From the NCBI GenBank assembly GCA_029881425.1, contig JAOUMO010000003.1, forward strand, positions 1 through 35,625: 35,625 nt of DNA, read 5' to 3'. Positions 21,256-29,738 of the stretch are shown here, in pieces. The stretch is from Gammaproteobacteria bacterium (GTDB lineage Bacteria > Pseudomonadota > Gammaproteobacteria > SZUA-229). The notes beneath the pieces are model-generated. The model had not been told where the DNA came from. It did no database searches and worked only from the letters and a program-made list of their open reading frames with translations. Position 1 is the first letter of the stretch. Each line of letters opens with the position of its first letter. The position numbers and the translations under genes are program-made.

Positions 21256-21879
21256 CTATTTTTTCTTTCGTGCCTGCTTCAGGGTACGGAAACGCCTGAT
21301 ATCCTGGTCGAAGCTCTGTAATATCTTTTCACGTTCCTGGCTTTTTGTCTCGACATAGTGATAACTGGTTTCGAGCTGCCGGGTGACACCTTTCAGTTCA
21401 TCGAGGGTATTTTCGGGTACTTCCCTGCCCGATTTTTCAATATTTTCAATGTGTGCCCTGAGTTTTTTTACCTTCTTCTCGTGATCCTTAATAATGGTCT
21501 CTGTGAGGTTGATCTGTGAATCGATGGAGTCAATGCGCGCGTCACGCACCATCAGGATATCCCGTTCCGTAGTAAAGGTATCCAGCAGCACGCGGTCCCT
21601 CAGGTCCTTTTTCTTCTGTTCGATCAGGGCCTGCTTCTGTATTTCTAACTGCCTCGCCTCCTCGGTCAGCTCCTTCTCCGTCTTCATCGCATTGACTTCT
21701 TCGATGACCACGCCCTGAGAACTCAGTACGGCCCGATCCTTACCTAAATATTCAGAAGGTACCGCATCACCATAGTGGACATGCCCCTCTTCATCGACCC
21801 ATCGGTTGAGCCCGGCCTGCACTGGGGTTATCGCAACAACCACAACTAACTGTACAAACCATCGAGAAAACTGCTTCAC
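21256..21879 (-). CDS. DUF4124 domain secreted protein with coiled coil
   Basis: The 207-residue product starts with a signal peptide ending at VQAG. A short DUF4124 module follows, LNRWVDEEGHVHYGDAVPSE, a tryptophan-aspartate-glycine-histidine-tyrosine pattern common in secreted gammaproteobacterial proteins. The rest, from about residue 65 to 200, is a strongly charged alpha-helical coiled coil rich in Glu, Lys, Arg and Gln, so it should be an elongated periplasmic protein. The start is a GTG at 21879 with a strong GGAGG six bases upstream; no nearby ATG would keep the signal peptide. A second, different DUF4124 protein is coded at 32794-33285. The function of DUF4124 is not known to me. 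Confidence 0.85.
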   Translation of the reverse strand: MKQFSRWFVQLVVVVAITPVQAGLNRWVDEEGHVHYGDAVPSEYLGKDRAVLSSQGVVIEEVNAMKTEKELTEEARQLEIQKQALIEQKKKDLRDRVLLDTFTTERDILMVRDARIDSIDSQINLTETIIKDHEKKVKKLRAHIENIEKSGREVPENTLDELKGVTRQLETSYHYVETKSQEREKILQSFDQDIRRFRTLKQARKKK

Positions 21880-21934
21880 CCCTTACCTCCACAACTATTT
21901 ATTTACGTTAATGAGTATATACAGCATTTGGGCT

Positions 21935-21955
21935 TTTTGCCCCGATGCGGCAAAA
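21935..21955. repeat. Hairpin in tauE leader
   Basis: TTTTGCC and GGCAAAA pair perfectly across a seven-base loop, 30 bases before the tauE start. The U-rich side comes first, so it is not an intrinsic terminator; it could be a leader hairpin or an operator. Confidence 0.35.
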
Positions 21956-21985
21956 TAAGCACCAACATCCTGAAAAGCCCCTGTA

Positions 21986-22738
21986 ATGGAACTAGACCAG
22001 CTACTTTTATTTATTATTTCCCTGATGGCCAACCTGTTTTCCGCACTGGCCGGTGGTGGTGCGGGGCTGATCCAGCTACCCGCGCTGATTTTCCTTGGCC
22101 TGCCCTTTGGTATCGCCCTGGCGACGCACAAGGTCGCCAGCGTTGCCCTGGGGGTGGGCGCGACACTACGCCATCTCAGGAGCAGCCCACTGGAACGCCG
22201 TTTTGCCCTGTTGATACTGGCTTACGGTATGCCCGGTGTCATCCTCGGTGCCAGCATCATCCTCACCGTGCCCGACCGGATGGCGGAACTCGCGCTTGGC
22301 ATACTCACCATGGGGCTGGGTATTTACTCCTGGCTGTCACCAGAGCTGGGGCAGCACCTCAAACCCAGTCACCGCAAGGGCCCCAGCCTGGTTTTTGGTG
22401 GTCTGGTCCTGTTTCTAATTGGCGTGCTGAACGGCTCGCTCACCTCGGGCACCGGCCTGTTCGTAACCCTCTGGCTGGTACGCTGGTTTGGTATGGACTA
22501 CAAGCTGGCGGTTGCCTACACCTTAATCCTGGTCGGTCTCTTCTGGAACGGCATAGGCGCGGTCACCCTAGGCCTGCTCGGTGATATTTACTGGCAGTGG
22601 TTACCCGCCCTGCTACTGGGTTCACTGATTGGTGGCTACCTGGGCGCGCACCTGTCAATCATCAAGGGCAACCGGCTCATCAAACGTAGCTACGAAGTGA
22701 TTACACTACTGGTCGGGCTCAAGCTGATCCTGAGTTAA
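21986..22738 (+). CDS. TauE/SafE family membrane transporter
   Basis: This 250-residue protein is almost wholly hydrophobic with about eight membrane segments. It has the two half-repeats of the TauE/SafE (DUF81) family: N-terminal [20 protein letters not shown] with [17 protein letters not shown], and the second half [20 protein letters not shown]. Family members are proposed exporters of sulfite, sulfoacetate or other organosulfur anions, so a role in sulfur anion efflux is possible but not shown here. It is divergent from the DUF4124 gene and its stop overlaps that of the convergent pyrE by four bases. It belongs to the block placed between argB and pyrE. Confidence 0.9.
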   Translation: MELDQLLLFIISLMANLFSALAGGGAGLIQLPALIFLGLPFGIALATHKVASVALGVGATLRHLRSSPLERRFALLILAYGMPGVILGASIILTVPDRMAELALGILTMGLGIYSWLSPELGQHLKPSHRKGPSLVFGGLVLFLIGVLNGSLTSGTGLFVTLWLVRWFGMDYKLAVAYTLILVGLFWNGIGAVTLGLLGDIYWQWLPALLLGSLIGGYLGAHLSIIKGNRLIKRSYEVITLLVGLKLILS

Positions 22739-23376
22739 CAGCCATACTCGGCACGATAGAATTTCATGGCATCCAGCATCTCATTTTCTTCGCCCTTTTC
22801 TGACAGGTACTGGATCAGGTGCTCCATATTCACGATACTGGCCACATCCAGGCCGTACTCCTGCTTCACCTGCTGGATGGCCGACAGGTCACCCGTGCCC
22901 TTCTCCTGCCGATCCAGCGCAATCACCACGCCGACGCTGGTGGCATCTGCCGCATCGATAATATCAATCGCCTCGCGGATCGCGGTACCGGCAGTGATGA
23001 CGTCATCCAGGATCAGCACACGGCCGGCCAGTGGCGCACCGACAATATTGCCCCCCTCGCCATGCGCCTTCTTCTCCTTACGGTTAAAGGCATAGGGCAT
23101 ATCAATGCCATGGTCCTGGTACATCGCCATCGCGGTCACCGCCACCAGTGGGATCCCCTTATAGGCAGGGCCGAACATAACATCATAGGCGATACCGCTA
23201 TCCACTATCGCCTGGGCATAGCAACGCCCCAGCTCGGCCAGCGCCTTACCGGTATTGAACAGCCCCGCATTAAAGAAATAGGGACTGACACGACCCGACT
23301 TGAGTTTAAATTCACCAAATCGAAGGACATTGTACTCGAGTGCGAGCTCAATGAAGCGGTGCTGGTTATATTGCAT
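22735..23376 (-). CDS. pyrE: Orotate phosphoribosyltransferase
   Basis: PyrE makes orotidine 5'-phosphate from orotate and PRPP in pyrimidine synthesis. From the ATG at 23376 the protein has 213 residues, the same as the Escherichia coli enzyme, and aligns with it from [13 protein letters not shown] onward. Landmarks are [29 protein letters not shown], the mobile catalytic loop [16 protein letters not shown], and the PRPP-binding motif [12 protein letters not shown]. An upstream in-frame opening to 23415 would add an unlikely 13-residue leader. It is divergent from the exonuclease III gene, the same pairing as pyrE and crc in Pseudomonas. Confidence 0.97.
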   Translation of the reverse strand: MQYNQHRFIELALEYNVLRFGEFKLKSGRVSPYFFNAGLFNTGKALAELGRCYAQAIVDSGIAYDVMFGPAYKGIPLVAVTAMAMYQDHGIDMPYAFNRKEKKAHGEGGNIVGAPLAGRVLILDDVITAGTAIREAIDIIDAADATSVGVVIALDRQEKGTGDLSAIQQVKQEYGLDVASIVNMEHLIQYLSEKGEENEMLDAMKFYRAEYGC

Positions 23377-23438
23377 GATCCTGCCTGTGTAGTTGTGTAG
23401 AATAGCTGCACTCATAATTATAAATGCAATTTGATTTG

Positions 23439-24212
23439 ATGCGAATTATATCAGTAAATACCAATGGTATCCGCGCCGCCGCGCGCAAGGGCTTCTTCGA
23501 CTGGCTAAAGAAACAGAAGGCCGATGTGATCTGCATCCAGGAGACCAAGGCACAGGAACACCAGCTGAGCGACGAGATCTTCTGCCCCCGGGGCTATCAC
23601 TGCTACTATCACGATGCCGAAAAAAAGGGCTACAGCGGCGTTGCTATTTATAGTAAAAAGGAACCGAAAAAGATCATCAATGGCATTGGCATGCATGATA
23701 TTGATGTCGAGGGGCGCTACATCGAAGTTCAGTTCGATCAACTGAGCGTAATCTCCCTCTACATGCATTCAGGTTCCTCCAGTGAAGAACGCCAGCTATT
23801 AAAGTTTGATTTCATGGCACGCTTCAAACTCTATTTACAGAAACTCCGGCGCAAACGCCGTGAGTACATCATCTGTGGTGACTGGAACATCGCGCATAAA
23901 AATATCGATATAAAAAACTGGCGTAGCAACCAGAAAAATTCCGGCTTCCTGCCCGAAGAGCGCGAATGGCTGGACCAGCTGTTTGATGAGGTGGGTTATG
24001 TGGACGCCTTCCGTGTCGTGGATCAGCGACCCGACCAGTACACCTGGTGGAGCAACCGGGGCCAGGCCTGGGCCAATAATACGGGCTGGCGCATTGATTA
24101 CCAGATCATCACGCCCAGGCTAAAAGACACGGTGAAAAAGGCCAGCATCTATAAAGACGAACGCTTCTCGGATCACGCCCCCTTAATTATTGATTACGAC
24201 TACGAACTCTAA
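23439..24212 (+). CDS. xthA: Exodeoxyribonuclease III (AP endonuclease family)
   Basis: Exonuclease III cuts at abasic sites and digests 3' ends in base-excision repair. From the ATG at 23439 ([14 protein letters not shown]) the protein has 257 residues. The catalytic set is intact: Asn7, Glu35 in CIQETKAQ, Asp148 and Asn150 in GDWNIAHKN, and Asp245-His246 in [21 protein letters not shown] and the location beside pyrE recall Pseudomonas Crc, but Crc has lost the catalytic residues and this protein has not, so an active nuclease is more likely. The reading frame opens at 23424, yet the inner ATG gives the usual N-terminus. Its stop directly abuts the ampG start. Confidence 0.92.
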   Translation: MRIISVNTNGIRAAARKGFFDWLKKQKADVICIQETKAQEHQLSDEIFCPRGYHCYYHDAEKKGYSGVAIYSKKEPKKIINGIGMHDIDVEGRYIEVQFDQLSVISLYMHSGSSSEERQLLKFDFMARFKLYLQKLRRKRREYIICGDWNIAHKNIDIKNWRSNQKNSGFLPEEREWLDQLFDEVGYVDAFRVVDQRPDQYTWWSNRGQAWANNTGWRIDYQIITPRLKDTVKKASIYKDERFSDHAPLIIDYDYEL

Positions 24213-25568
24213 ATGACAGACCATAAAGCAATGCATAACTGGCGTGATGCCCTAAGCGTCTATTCGCAGCCACGTATCCTGGTGATGTTATTGCTCGGCT
24301 TCTCCGCCGGCCTGCCTTTTTTGCTGGTCTTTTCCACCCTCTCTGCCTGGCTCAGTGAATCCGATATCAGCCGTACCACGATTGGCTTCTTCAGCTGGAT
24401 CGGCATCATGTATTCGATCAAGATCTTCTGGGCACCGATTGTTGACCGCATCCCCCTGCCCCTGCTCACGCGGCGATTTGGCCAGCGTCGCAGCTGGTTG
24501 CTACTGGCACAATCGGGTATAGCCTGCGGGCTGTTATTACTCGCCATAACCACGCCAGCAAATAACATTCAACTGTTCGCAATCTATGCCTTACTGGTTG
24601 CCTTTTCATCGGCAACACAGGACGTGGTGATCGATGCCTATCGCATCGAAGCCGTAGACAAGGAATACCAGGCCGCGATGGCGGCCACCTATGTACTGGG
24701 TTATCGCGTTGCCACCCTGGCGGCAGGCGCAGGCTCACTCTATATTGCCGATTTCATCAACTGGCAGGTAGCCTATATAGTGATGGCGGCACTCACTGCC
24801 GTTGGCATTATCACCACCCTGGTGATTAATGAACCCGAACGCAACATCAAAGCCGACACCCTGGCCTATGAAGAACAGCTGGCGCATCGCATCGATTCAA
24901 GGCTACACATCCATGGCCGCACACAGGCCTTCAGCGACTGGTTCAGCAGTGCAGTGATCAGCCCCTTTGCAGAATTTTTCCGCCGCACCGGCAAGATAGC
25001 CTGGGTCATTTTATTACTCATTGGCACCTACCGGATCACCGACATCACCATGGCGGTAATGGCCAATCCCTTTTACCTGGATCTTGGTTTCAGCAAGACA
25101 GAAATCGCCAGTGTCACCAAACTGTTTGGATTTTTTCTCACCATCGTCGGTGTAGCACTCGGCGGCATACTGGTAGTGCGTTACGGCATTATGAAAATTT
25201 TATTACTGGGTGGCGTACTGGTAATCCTGAGTAATTTATTATTCGCACTACTCGCCAACCTTGGTCCCGACATCAACATGCTGGCCCTGGTCATCAGTGC
25301 CGACAGCCTCGCCGGCGGCATCGCCACCGCTGTATTCATCGCCTATCTATCCAGCCTCACCAATACGGCCTACACCGCCACCCAATACGCCCTGTTCAGT
25401 TCACTCATGACCCTGTTCCCCAAACTCATTGCCGGCTTCTCGGGTATCGTTGTAGATAGTTATGGCTATTTTGTATTTTATATTTATGCGTCAGTATTGG
25501 GTTTGCCAGCAATCCTGATAATTAGTTATTTAATAAAACAAAATAAAGCCGCCGGGACAAACATATAA
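24213..25568 (+). CDS. ampG: AmpG family muropeptide MFS transporter
   Basis: AmpG-type permeases import anhydro-muropeptides released by cell-wall turnover, which in some bacteria controls beta-lactamase. The 451-residue protein has 12 or more membrane segments. The AmpG signature is evident: LLLGFSAGLPFLLVFSTLSAWL at the N-terminus, then KIFWAPIVDR, RRSWLLLAQ, SSATQDVVIDAYRIE and, in the second half, YRITDITMAVMANPFYLDLGF. It starts on the base after the exonuclease III stop with no gap, so the two genes are almost certainly co-transcribed and probably coupled. The last 100 bases are AT-rich. Confidence 0.92.
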   Translation: MTDHKAMHNWRDALSVYSQPRILVMLLLGFSAGLPFLLVFSTLSAWLSESDISRTTIGFFSWIGIMYSIKIFWAPIVDRIPLPLLTRRFGQRRSWLLLAQSGIACGLLLLAITTPANNIQLFAIYALLVAFSSATQDVVIDAYRIEAVDKEYQAAMAATYVLGYRVATLAAGAGSLYIADFINWQVAYIVMAALTAVGIITTLVINEPERNIKADTLAYEEQLAHRIDSRLHIHGRTQAFSDWFSSAVISPFAEFFRRTGKIAWVILLLIGTYRITDITMAVMANPFYLDLGFSKTEIASVTKLFGFFLTIVGVALGGILVVRYGIMKILLLGGVLVILSNLLFALLANLGPDINMLALVISADSLAGGIATAVFIAYLSSLTNTAYTATQYALFSSLMTLFPKLIAGFSGIVVDSYGYFVFYIYASVLGLPAILIISYLIKQNKAAGTNI

Positions 25569-25620
25569 GCCTGTTCAAACAGGCATCGATCACCTCTGCT
25601 ACAACTTTCTTGAAAGCGCG

Positions 25621-25638
25621 GCATTTAAAAAATGCTTT
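25621..25638 (+). terminator. Possible weak terminator after ampG
   Basis: GCATTT, loop AAA, AAATGC, then TTTCATT. The stem is short and AT-rich, with only a three-base T run. An alternative outer pairing GAAAGC/GCTTTC (25612-25639) competes with it. Confidence 0.3.
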
Positions 25639-25701
25639 CATTAAACATCGCAGCAATGTTACAAAATCGTTACAAATAAGCCGCCTCACTCACTGGCATT
25701 T

Positions 25702-25715
25702 TTGATTCTTATCAA
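25702..25715. promoter_or_regulatory. FNR/Anr-type operator, perfect consensus palindrome
   Basis: TTGATTCTTATCAA matches TTGAT-N4-ATCAA at all ten defined positions. It lies about 200 bases before the chemoreceptor ATG and more than 130 bases after ampG, so the receptor gene is the likely target. Candidate -10 sequences such as TAATAC at 25749-25754 lie downstream, which would place the site near -52; the spacing is not the classical -41.5, so mode of action is open. Confidence 0.75.
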
Positions 25716-25912
25716 TTCAATCACAATGCAAGCCGAACAAATCTACTGTAATACTTTTTCTTTTATTTCATCGTCTATACTCCTGATGATTAATTATTGT
25801 CATTTTATTTATTTCACTATATTACTGGAGCTTTACCACTACGGACTTACCCATGGTGGTCATTTTCTATATTACACAGACGGTGCTGATCTAATGCCTG
25901 CGGGATACTGAT

Positions 25913-28558
25913 ATGAAACTTAACACACCAGTTACAGACCATGAAATTTCGCTCAGCAACGACCATGTGATCGTTTCAAAAACAAATCTAAAAGGCATTA
26001 TTACTTATGTGAATAAGGACTTCATTGAGATCAGTGGTTACACGGAAAAGGAACTGATTGGCATTAATCACAATTTAGTTCGCCACCCGGATATGCCCGC
26101 TATCGCTTTCCAGGATTTATGGGACACCATCAAGCTTGGCAAGCCGTGGACAGGCATAGTAAAAAATCGCGCAAAAAATGGTGATTATTACTGGGTCGAA
26201 GCCAATGTCACCCCCATCACTAAAAATGGGCATATATCTGAATATCTTTCGGTACGGCGCAAGCCTACAAGCCAACAGGTAAAAAATGCCGACGATCTTT
26301 ACCACCGACTCAATGCCGGCAAAATACCCAGGCCATCGATTTTACAAAAACTCTCGGCACTTAAATCTTTATCCTTAATGAAAAAGTTTTATATCCTGAT
26401 GCTCTTCATGGCCATCAGTTTTGCGCTCTCCGGCGTATTTGCATGGACGCCAATGAACCTCATTGGTGGCCACTGGTTTGATTACCAGGAACATGTATTA
26501 AAGCGCCAGACCCTGCAGAAAAACATAATGCAGCAATTTGGCTATGGTGGCGCTATCCACCAATTTAAAAACTACGTATTACGTGGCGCCGAAAAACATA
26601 AGCAACAATTTGAAGAAAATCATTTACAGCTCAAACAGACAATTACTACCTATCGTGCGCTCGAAGACATACAACCAGAAGAACTACAGGCGCTCATCAT
26701 TATTGAATCGGTTGCCAACGATTATGCATCGATGCTTGAGCCTATTAAGGCGATGATCCGGGACGGCAATACAGCCATGGAAATCGATGGTCGCGTTAAG
26801 ATCAGCGATGCACCAGCCATCGAGGCACTGAAAAAACTGGATACCGTATTTATTCAACGCACCGAGAAAGTAAGTGCTGATATAAAACAAATACTGGATA
26901 TAGGTTCCAAAGCCGTTGCCATAATGCCGGTTATTGGCTTTATTCTCCTGTTTTCTATTTTCTGGCTATCCTTGCGCTACAGCATCATAAACCCACTGGA
27001 GGCCGTCCGCGGTATATTCAAGAATATTGCTGAAGGTAAGCTATTTAACGACATTGATATATCATCCGGGGATGAAATAGGACGTGTCAGGCGTGAACTC
27101 AAATCAATGCAAATTAAATTGAGTTATGACATGAATGAATCCAGTCGACTGGTAACTGAAGGCTTGCGCATCAAGACAGCCCTGGATAATGTATCGACTA
27201 GCGTTATGCTGGCCGATGACAATAGAAACATATTGTATGTTAACAAAACTTTGCACGATATCCTGCAAAATGCCGAATCCGACATACAAAAGGATTTGCC
27301 CAACTTTAATGCCGACAAACTACTGGGCGAAAGCATTGACCAGTTCCATAAAAAACCGGAACACCAGAAAGGCATCCTGGCCAGGCTAACCACTGAACAC
27401 AGGGCGCGCGTAAATCTTGGTGGACGCAGTTTTGATCTGGTTGTAAATCCTGTTGTCGACAAAAATGGAAAACGAGAAGGCACCGCTGTTGAATGGGCGG
27501 ATGTTACCGAACAATTAATCATGGAACAGGAAATCGACAGGGTGGTTAATGCTGTTGCAAAGGGCGAACTTCAAAACCGTATTAATCTTGAAAACAAGGA
27601 AGGCTTTATAAGAAACCTGGGGCAGGGCGTAAATGAAATGACCCATGTCGTAAACGACAGCATTAAGGAAGTCGAAGAAGTACTATCATCCATGGCGACT
27701 GGTGACCTGACCCATAATGTCAGTACGGGTTATAGCGGTGCATTTGGCAACCTGGCCAATAGTGCCAATGACACCATCAATAAACTAAAGGATATTGTAC
27801 AGAAAATACGTACTTCCGCAGAAAACATAAATACTGCAAGCTCTGAAATTTCCCAGGGCAATTCCGACCTGAGCTCAAGGACAGAACAACAGGCATCCTC
27901 GCTTGAGGAAACCGCATCCAGCATGGAAGAATTGACCAGCACCGTAAAACAAAACTCAGACAATGCAAATAATGCAGACAAACTGGCGATGGGTGCACGA
28001 ACACAGGCACAGCATGGCGGTGAAATTGTTGGTCGCGCCATCAATGCCATGTCCGCCATCAATGAAAGCTCAGGCAAGATTGCGGATATTATTAGCGTCA
28101 TTGATGAAATCGCTTTCCAGACCAATTTGCTGGCACTCAACGCCTCTGTAGAAGCCGCACGTGCAGGCGACCAGGGACGTGGCTTTGCCGTAGTGGCCAG
28201 TGAAGTACGAAACCTTGCCCAGCGTAGTGCGACGGCTGCGAAACAGATTAAAGACCTGATTTCCGACAGTGTCGTAAAGGTAAAGGATGGATCACAACTT
28301 GTTAATGAATCAGGCGTAGCCCTTGAAGAGATTGTTAAGTCTGTTAACCAGGTGAGTGAAATTGTTGCCAATATCGCAACCGCCAGCCAGGAACAAACAC
28401 TGGGTATAGAACAGATCAACAAGGCCATAATGTCGATGGATGAAATGACTCAACAGAATGCCGCACTAGTTGAAGAGGCTGCCGCAGCAAGTGAATCACT
28501 CGATCAACAGGCCGGTGAACTAACCCAGCTGGTAGGCTATTTCAACACCATGAAATAA
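25913..28558 (+). CDS. Aer-like PAS-containing methyl-accepting chemotaxis protein
   Basis: The 881-residue receptor begins with a cytosolic Aer-type PAS domain (about 20-115) containing [11 protein letters not shown] and [14 protein letters not shown] membrane helix at about 158-178 follows, then a periplasmic helical segment (about 180-330) with [16 protein letters not shown], and a second membrane helix at about 333-355. HAMP (about 356-410) is followed by a second PAS-like domain (about 425-535, [17 protein letters not shown]) and further HAMP-like helices (540-630). The MCP signalling domain has the hairpin tip [19 protein letters not shown] at about 732-750. There is no C-terminal NWETF-type pentapeptide. 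The first PAS resembles the FAD-binding domain of Aer, so redox or oxygen sensing is likely but inferred. An FNR-type site lies upstream. Confidence 0.93.
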   Translation: MKLNTPVTDHEISLSNDHVIVSKTNLKGIITYVNKDFIEISGYTEKELIGINHNLVRHPDMPAIAFQDLWDTIKLGKPWTGIVKNRAKNGDYYWVEANVTPITKNGHISEYLSVRRKPTSQQVKNADDLYHRLNAGKIPRPSILQKLSALKSLSLMKKFYILMLFMAISFALSGVFAWTPMNLIGGHWFDYQEHVLKRQTLQKNIMQQFGYGGAIHQFKNYVLRGAEKHKQQFEENHLQLKQTITTYRALEDIQPEELQALIIIESVANDYASMLEPIKAMIRDGNTAMEIDGRVKISDAPAIEALKKLDTVFIQRTEKVSADIKQILDIGSKAVAIMPVIGFILLFSIFWLSLRYSIINPLEAVRGIFKNIAEGKLFNDIDISSGDEIGRVRRELKSMQIKLSYDMNESSRLVTEGLRIKTALDNVSTSVMLADDNRNILYVNKTLHDILQNAESDIQKDLPNFNADKLLGESIDQFHKKPEHQKGILARLTTEHRARVNLGGRSFDLVVNPVVDKNGKREGTAVEWADVTEQLIMEQEIDRVVNAVAKGELQNRINLENKEGFIRNLGQGVNEMTHVVNDSIKEVEEVLSSMATGDLTHNVSTGYSGAFGNLANSANDTINKLKDIVQKIRTSAENINTASSEISQGNSDLSSRTEQQASSLEETASSMEELTSTVKQNSDNANNADKLAMGARTQAQHGGEIVGRAINAMSAINESSGKIADIISVIDEIAFQTNLLALNASVEAARAGDQGRGFAVVASEVRNLAQRSATAAKQIKDLISDSVVKVKDGSQLVNESGVALEEIVKSVNQVSEIVANIATASQEQTLGIEQINKAIMSMDEMTQQNAALVEEAAAASESLDQQAGELTQLVGYFNTMK

Positions 28559-28622
28559 AATCAGGCCCCATAAAGATAAGACGTTTCACTTTCGACAACA
28601 ACAGATAGACCCGGGTTAAATA

Positions 28623-29066
28623 TCAACCAGGCCTGTATTGCATTAAACAAACATTTTTTCCGCTATTCTGGTAACACCTGAATCGTTCAGCAACAATTAA
28701 AGGCACCTGTTCAACTTCTATTAACTTAAAACCTGTAGACTGGTAAAACACCACCAGGTGTTCATAGGCAAAACAATAACATTCTGTTTCTGCAAAAACA
28801 TTTAGTAATGACTTCAAAAAATGGCGCCCTATTCCCTGTCCACGATAACTGGATTCCACGCACATACTACGCAACACCCAATTATCGCCAAACGGACACA
28901 GACGTAACGCAGCTAGCAGCTTATCTTCATGTAAGGCCATGTAAACCCGATCCGACTTTGCCGCCTGGGGACGCATCCCCTGCTCGCGAAAAAAACGTTT
29001 CACACGTAGCAGCCCGATATCATCAGCTTTATTAATTATGATATTATGTAGCAATGTCTCGTCCAT
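28623..29066 (-). CDS. GNAT family N-acetyltransferase
   Basis: The 147-residue soluble protein has the GNAT core: strands ending in VYMALHEDKLLAALRL, then VLRSMCVESSYRGQGIGRHFL with the acetyl-CoA pyrophosphate loop RGQGIG at 75-80, and the C-terminal strand-helix FYQSTGFKLIEVEQVP. This supports acetyl-CoA binding; the acceptor substrate is unknown. The ATG at 29066 lies inside the 5' end of the divergent tapT gene, so the two coding regions overlap head-to-head by 13 bases. A later start cannot be excluded, because the ribosome site before this ATG is weak. It is convergent with the chemoreceptor gene across 64 bases. Confidence 0.85.
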   Translation of the reverse strand: MDETLLHNIIINKADDIGLLRVKRFFREQGMRPQAAKSDRVYMALHEDKLLAALRLCPFGDNWVLRSMCVESSYRGQGIGRHFLKSLLNVFAETECYCFAYEHLVVFYQSTGFKLIEVEQVPLIVAERFRCYQNSGKNVCLMQYRPG

Positions 29067-29671
29067 TCTGTTACCAGTGTTATCGCGCCAGCACGGCCTG
29101 TATTTGCGGGCTAATACCGACCATCAATAATAAAACCCATATCACCCTGCTACAGCACCCAACAGAAGCCACTCACAGTAAGGGCACAGCCATTATAGCC
29201 CAGTTGTACCTGGAAAATATCACCACTTTTGTCGCTGAAGATTTTAGCCAGCACACCAGCTTGAATAAGCTTTTACAACAGCATAACAAATCAACTGCGA
29301 TTGTTTACCCCGACCATGCCGCAAGCAGTTTAAGTGATTTCAACGAGAGTCAACAGAAACCCGTTAGCAACCTGATATTTATCGATGCCACATGGCGCAA
29401 GGCAAAAAAAATTTGGCTAACATCACCCAATCTGCAACAGTTACCCTGTATAAAACTCAATATTAATAAGGCATCAAACTACCGTATACGTAAAGCAACC
29501 GACCCTGGCCACCTGTCCACTATCGAGGCCATGCATCATTGCTTGCAGCATTTAGAGCCCGCATCCAGAGGATACGACAAGTTACTTTTCGTCTTTAATA
29601 AAATGATTGATTTCCAGATTCAGAAAATGGGTGAAGATACCTACCAAAATAACCATAGCCCCAAAGATTAA
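29054..29671 (+). CDS. tapT: DTW domain tRNA-uridine aminocarboxypropyltransferase (TapT/YfiP-like)
   Basis: DTW-domain enzymes attach the 3-amino-3-carboxypropyl group of SAM to uridine in tRNA (acp3U). The 205-residue protein begins with the zinc-type cysteine cluster CYQCYRASTACICG (Cys6, 9, 16, 18), then LLQHPTEATHSKGTA. The defining DATW motif is at 111-114 in FIDATWRKAKKIW, and YRIRKATDPGHLSTIEA is the conserved block towards the end. The first cysteine lies at residue 6, so the ATG at 29054 cannot be moved far downstream. The 5' end overlaps the divergent GNAT gene by 13 bases. The gene symbol is by family; the exact tRNA position modified is inferred from Escherichia coli. Confidence 0.88.
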   Translation: MSRPFCYQCYRASTACICGLIPTINNKTHITLLQHPTEATHSKGTAIIAQLYLENITTFVAEDFSQHTSLNKLLQQHNKSTAIVYPDHAASSLSDFNESQQKPVSNLIFIDATWRKAKKIWLTSPNLQQLPCIKLNINKASNYRIRKATDPGHLSTIEAMHHCLQHLEPASRGYDKLLFVFNKMIDFQIQKMGEDTYQNNHSPKD

Positions 29672-29698
29672 TTACTCGACAATTAAAATTATGTCAGT

Positions 29699-29712
29699 AT
29701 GATTTATATCAC
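29699..29712. promoter_or_regulatory. Imperfect FNR/Anr-like palindrome
   Basis: ATGATTTATATCAC differs from TTGAT-N4-ATCAA only at the two outermost bases. It lies 26 bases before the ATG at 29739, which would suit a repressor or an operator overlapping the promoter better than an activator site. It may be chance in AT-rich DNA. Confidence 0.3.
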
Positions 29713-29738
29713 CCATTATTATTTACCCCGGATCCATT

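Larger units (their letters stand above)
25569..25912. other. 344-base intergenic region before the chemoreceptor gene
   Basis: Directly after ampG lies a short hairpin, GCCTGT/ACAGGC around a TCAA loop (25569-25584). A second, GCATTT/AAATGC, sits at 25621-25635 followed by TTTC and may be a weak terminator. A perfect FNR/Anr-type palindrome follows at 25702-25715, and then about 200 AT-rich bases up to the chemoreceptor start. An open frame from a TTG at 25702 to 25911 overlaps the palindrome and has no family resemblance; I do not regard it as a gene. Confidence 0.65.

Noticed and set aside
21935-21955. Hairpin TTTTGCC/GGCAAAA as an intrinsic terminator
   Set aside because: The T-rich side comes first and A-rich second on both strands, so no U run follows the stem; kept only as a hairpin.
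21928-22584. Open frame of 218 codons in another frame of the tauE gene
   Set aside because: The tauE frame has membrane segments and family motifs; this frame is arginine- and proline-rich and unlike any protein I know.
23439-24212. Naming the gene crc because of its place beside pyrE
   Set aside because: All catalytic residues of exonuclease III are present, whereas Crc has lost them.
25702-25911. Open frame of 69 codons from a TTG in front of the chemoreceptor
   Set aside because: It covers the FNR-type palindrome and an AT-rich leader, has no ribosome site or family likeness, and its residue make-up is that of translated AT-rich DNA.
27730-28428. Long open frame of 232 codons on the minus strand inside the chemoreceptor gene
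   Set aside because: It is antisense to the conserved MCP signalling domain, is serine- and leucine-rich as expected from the complement of such a helix-rich gene, and has no recognisable motif.
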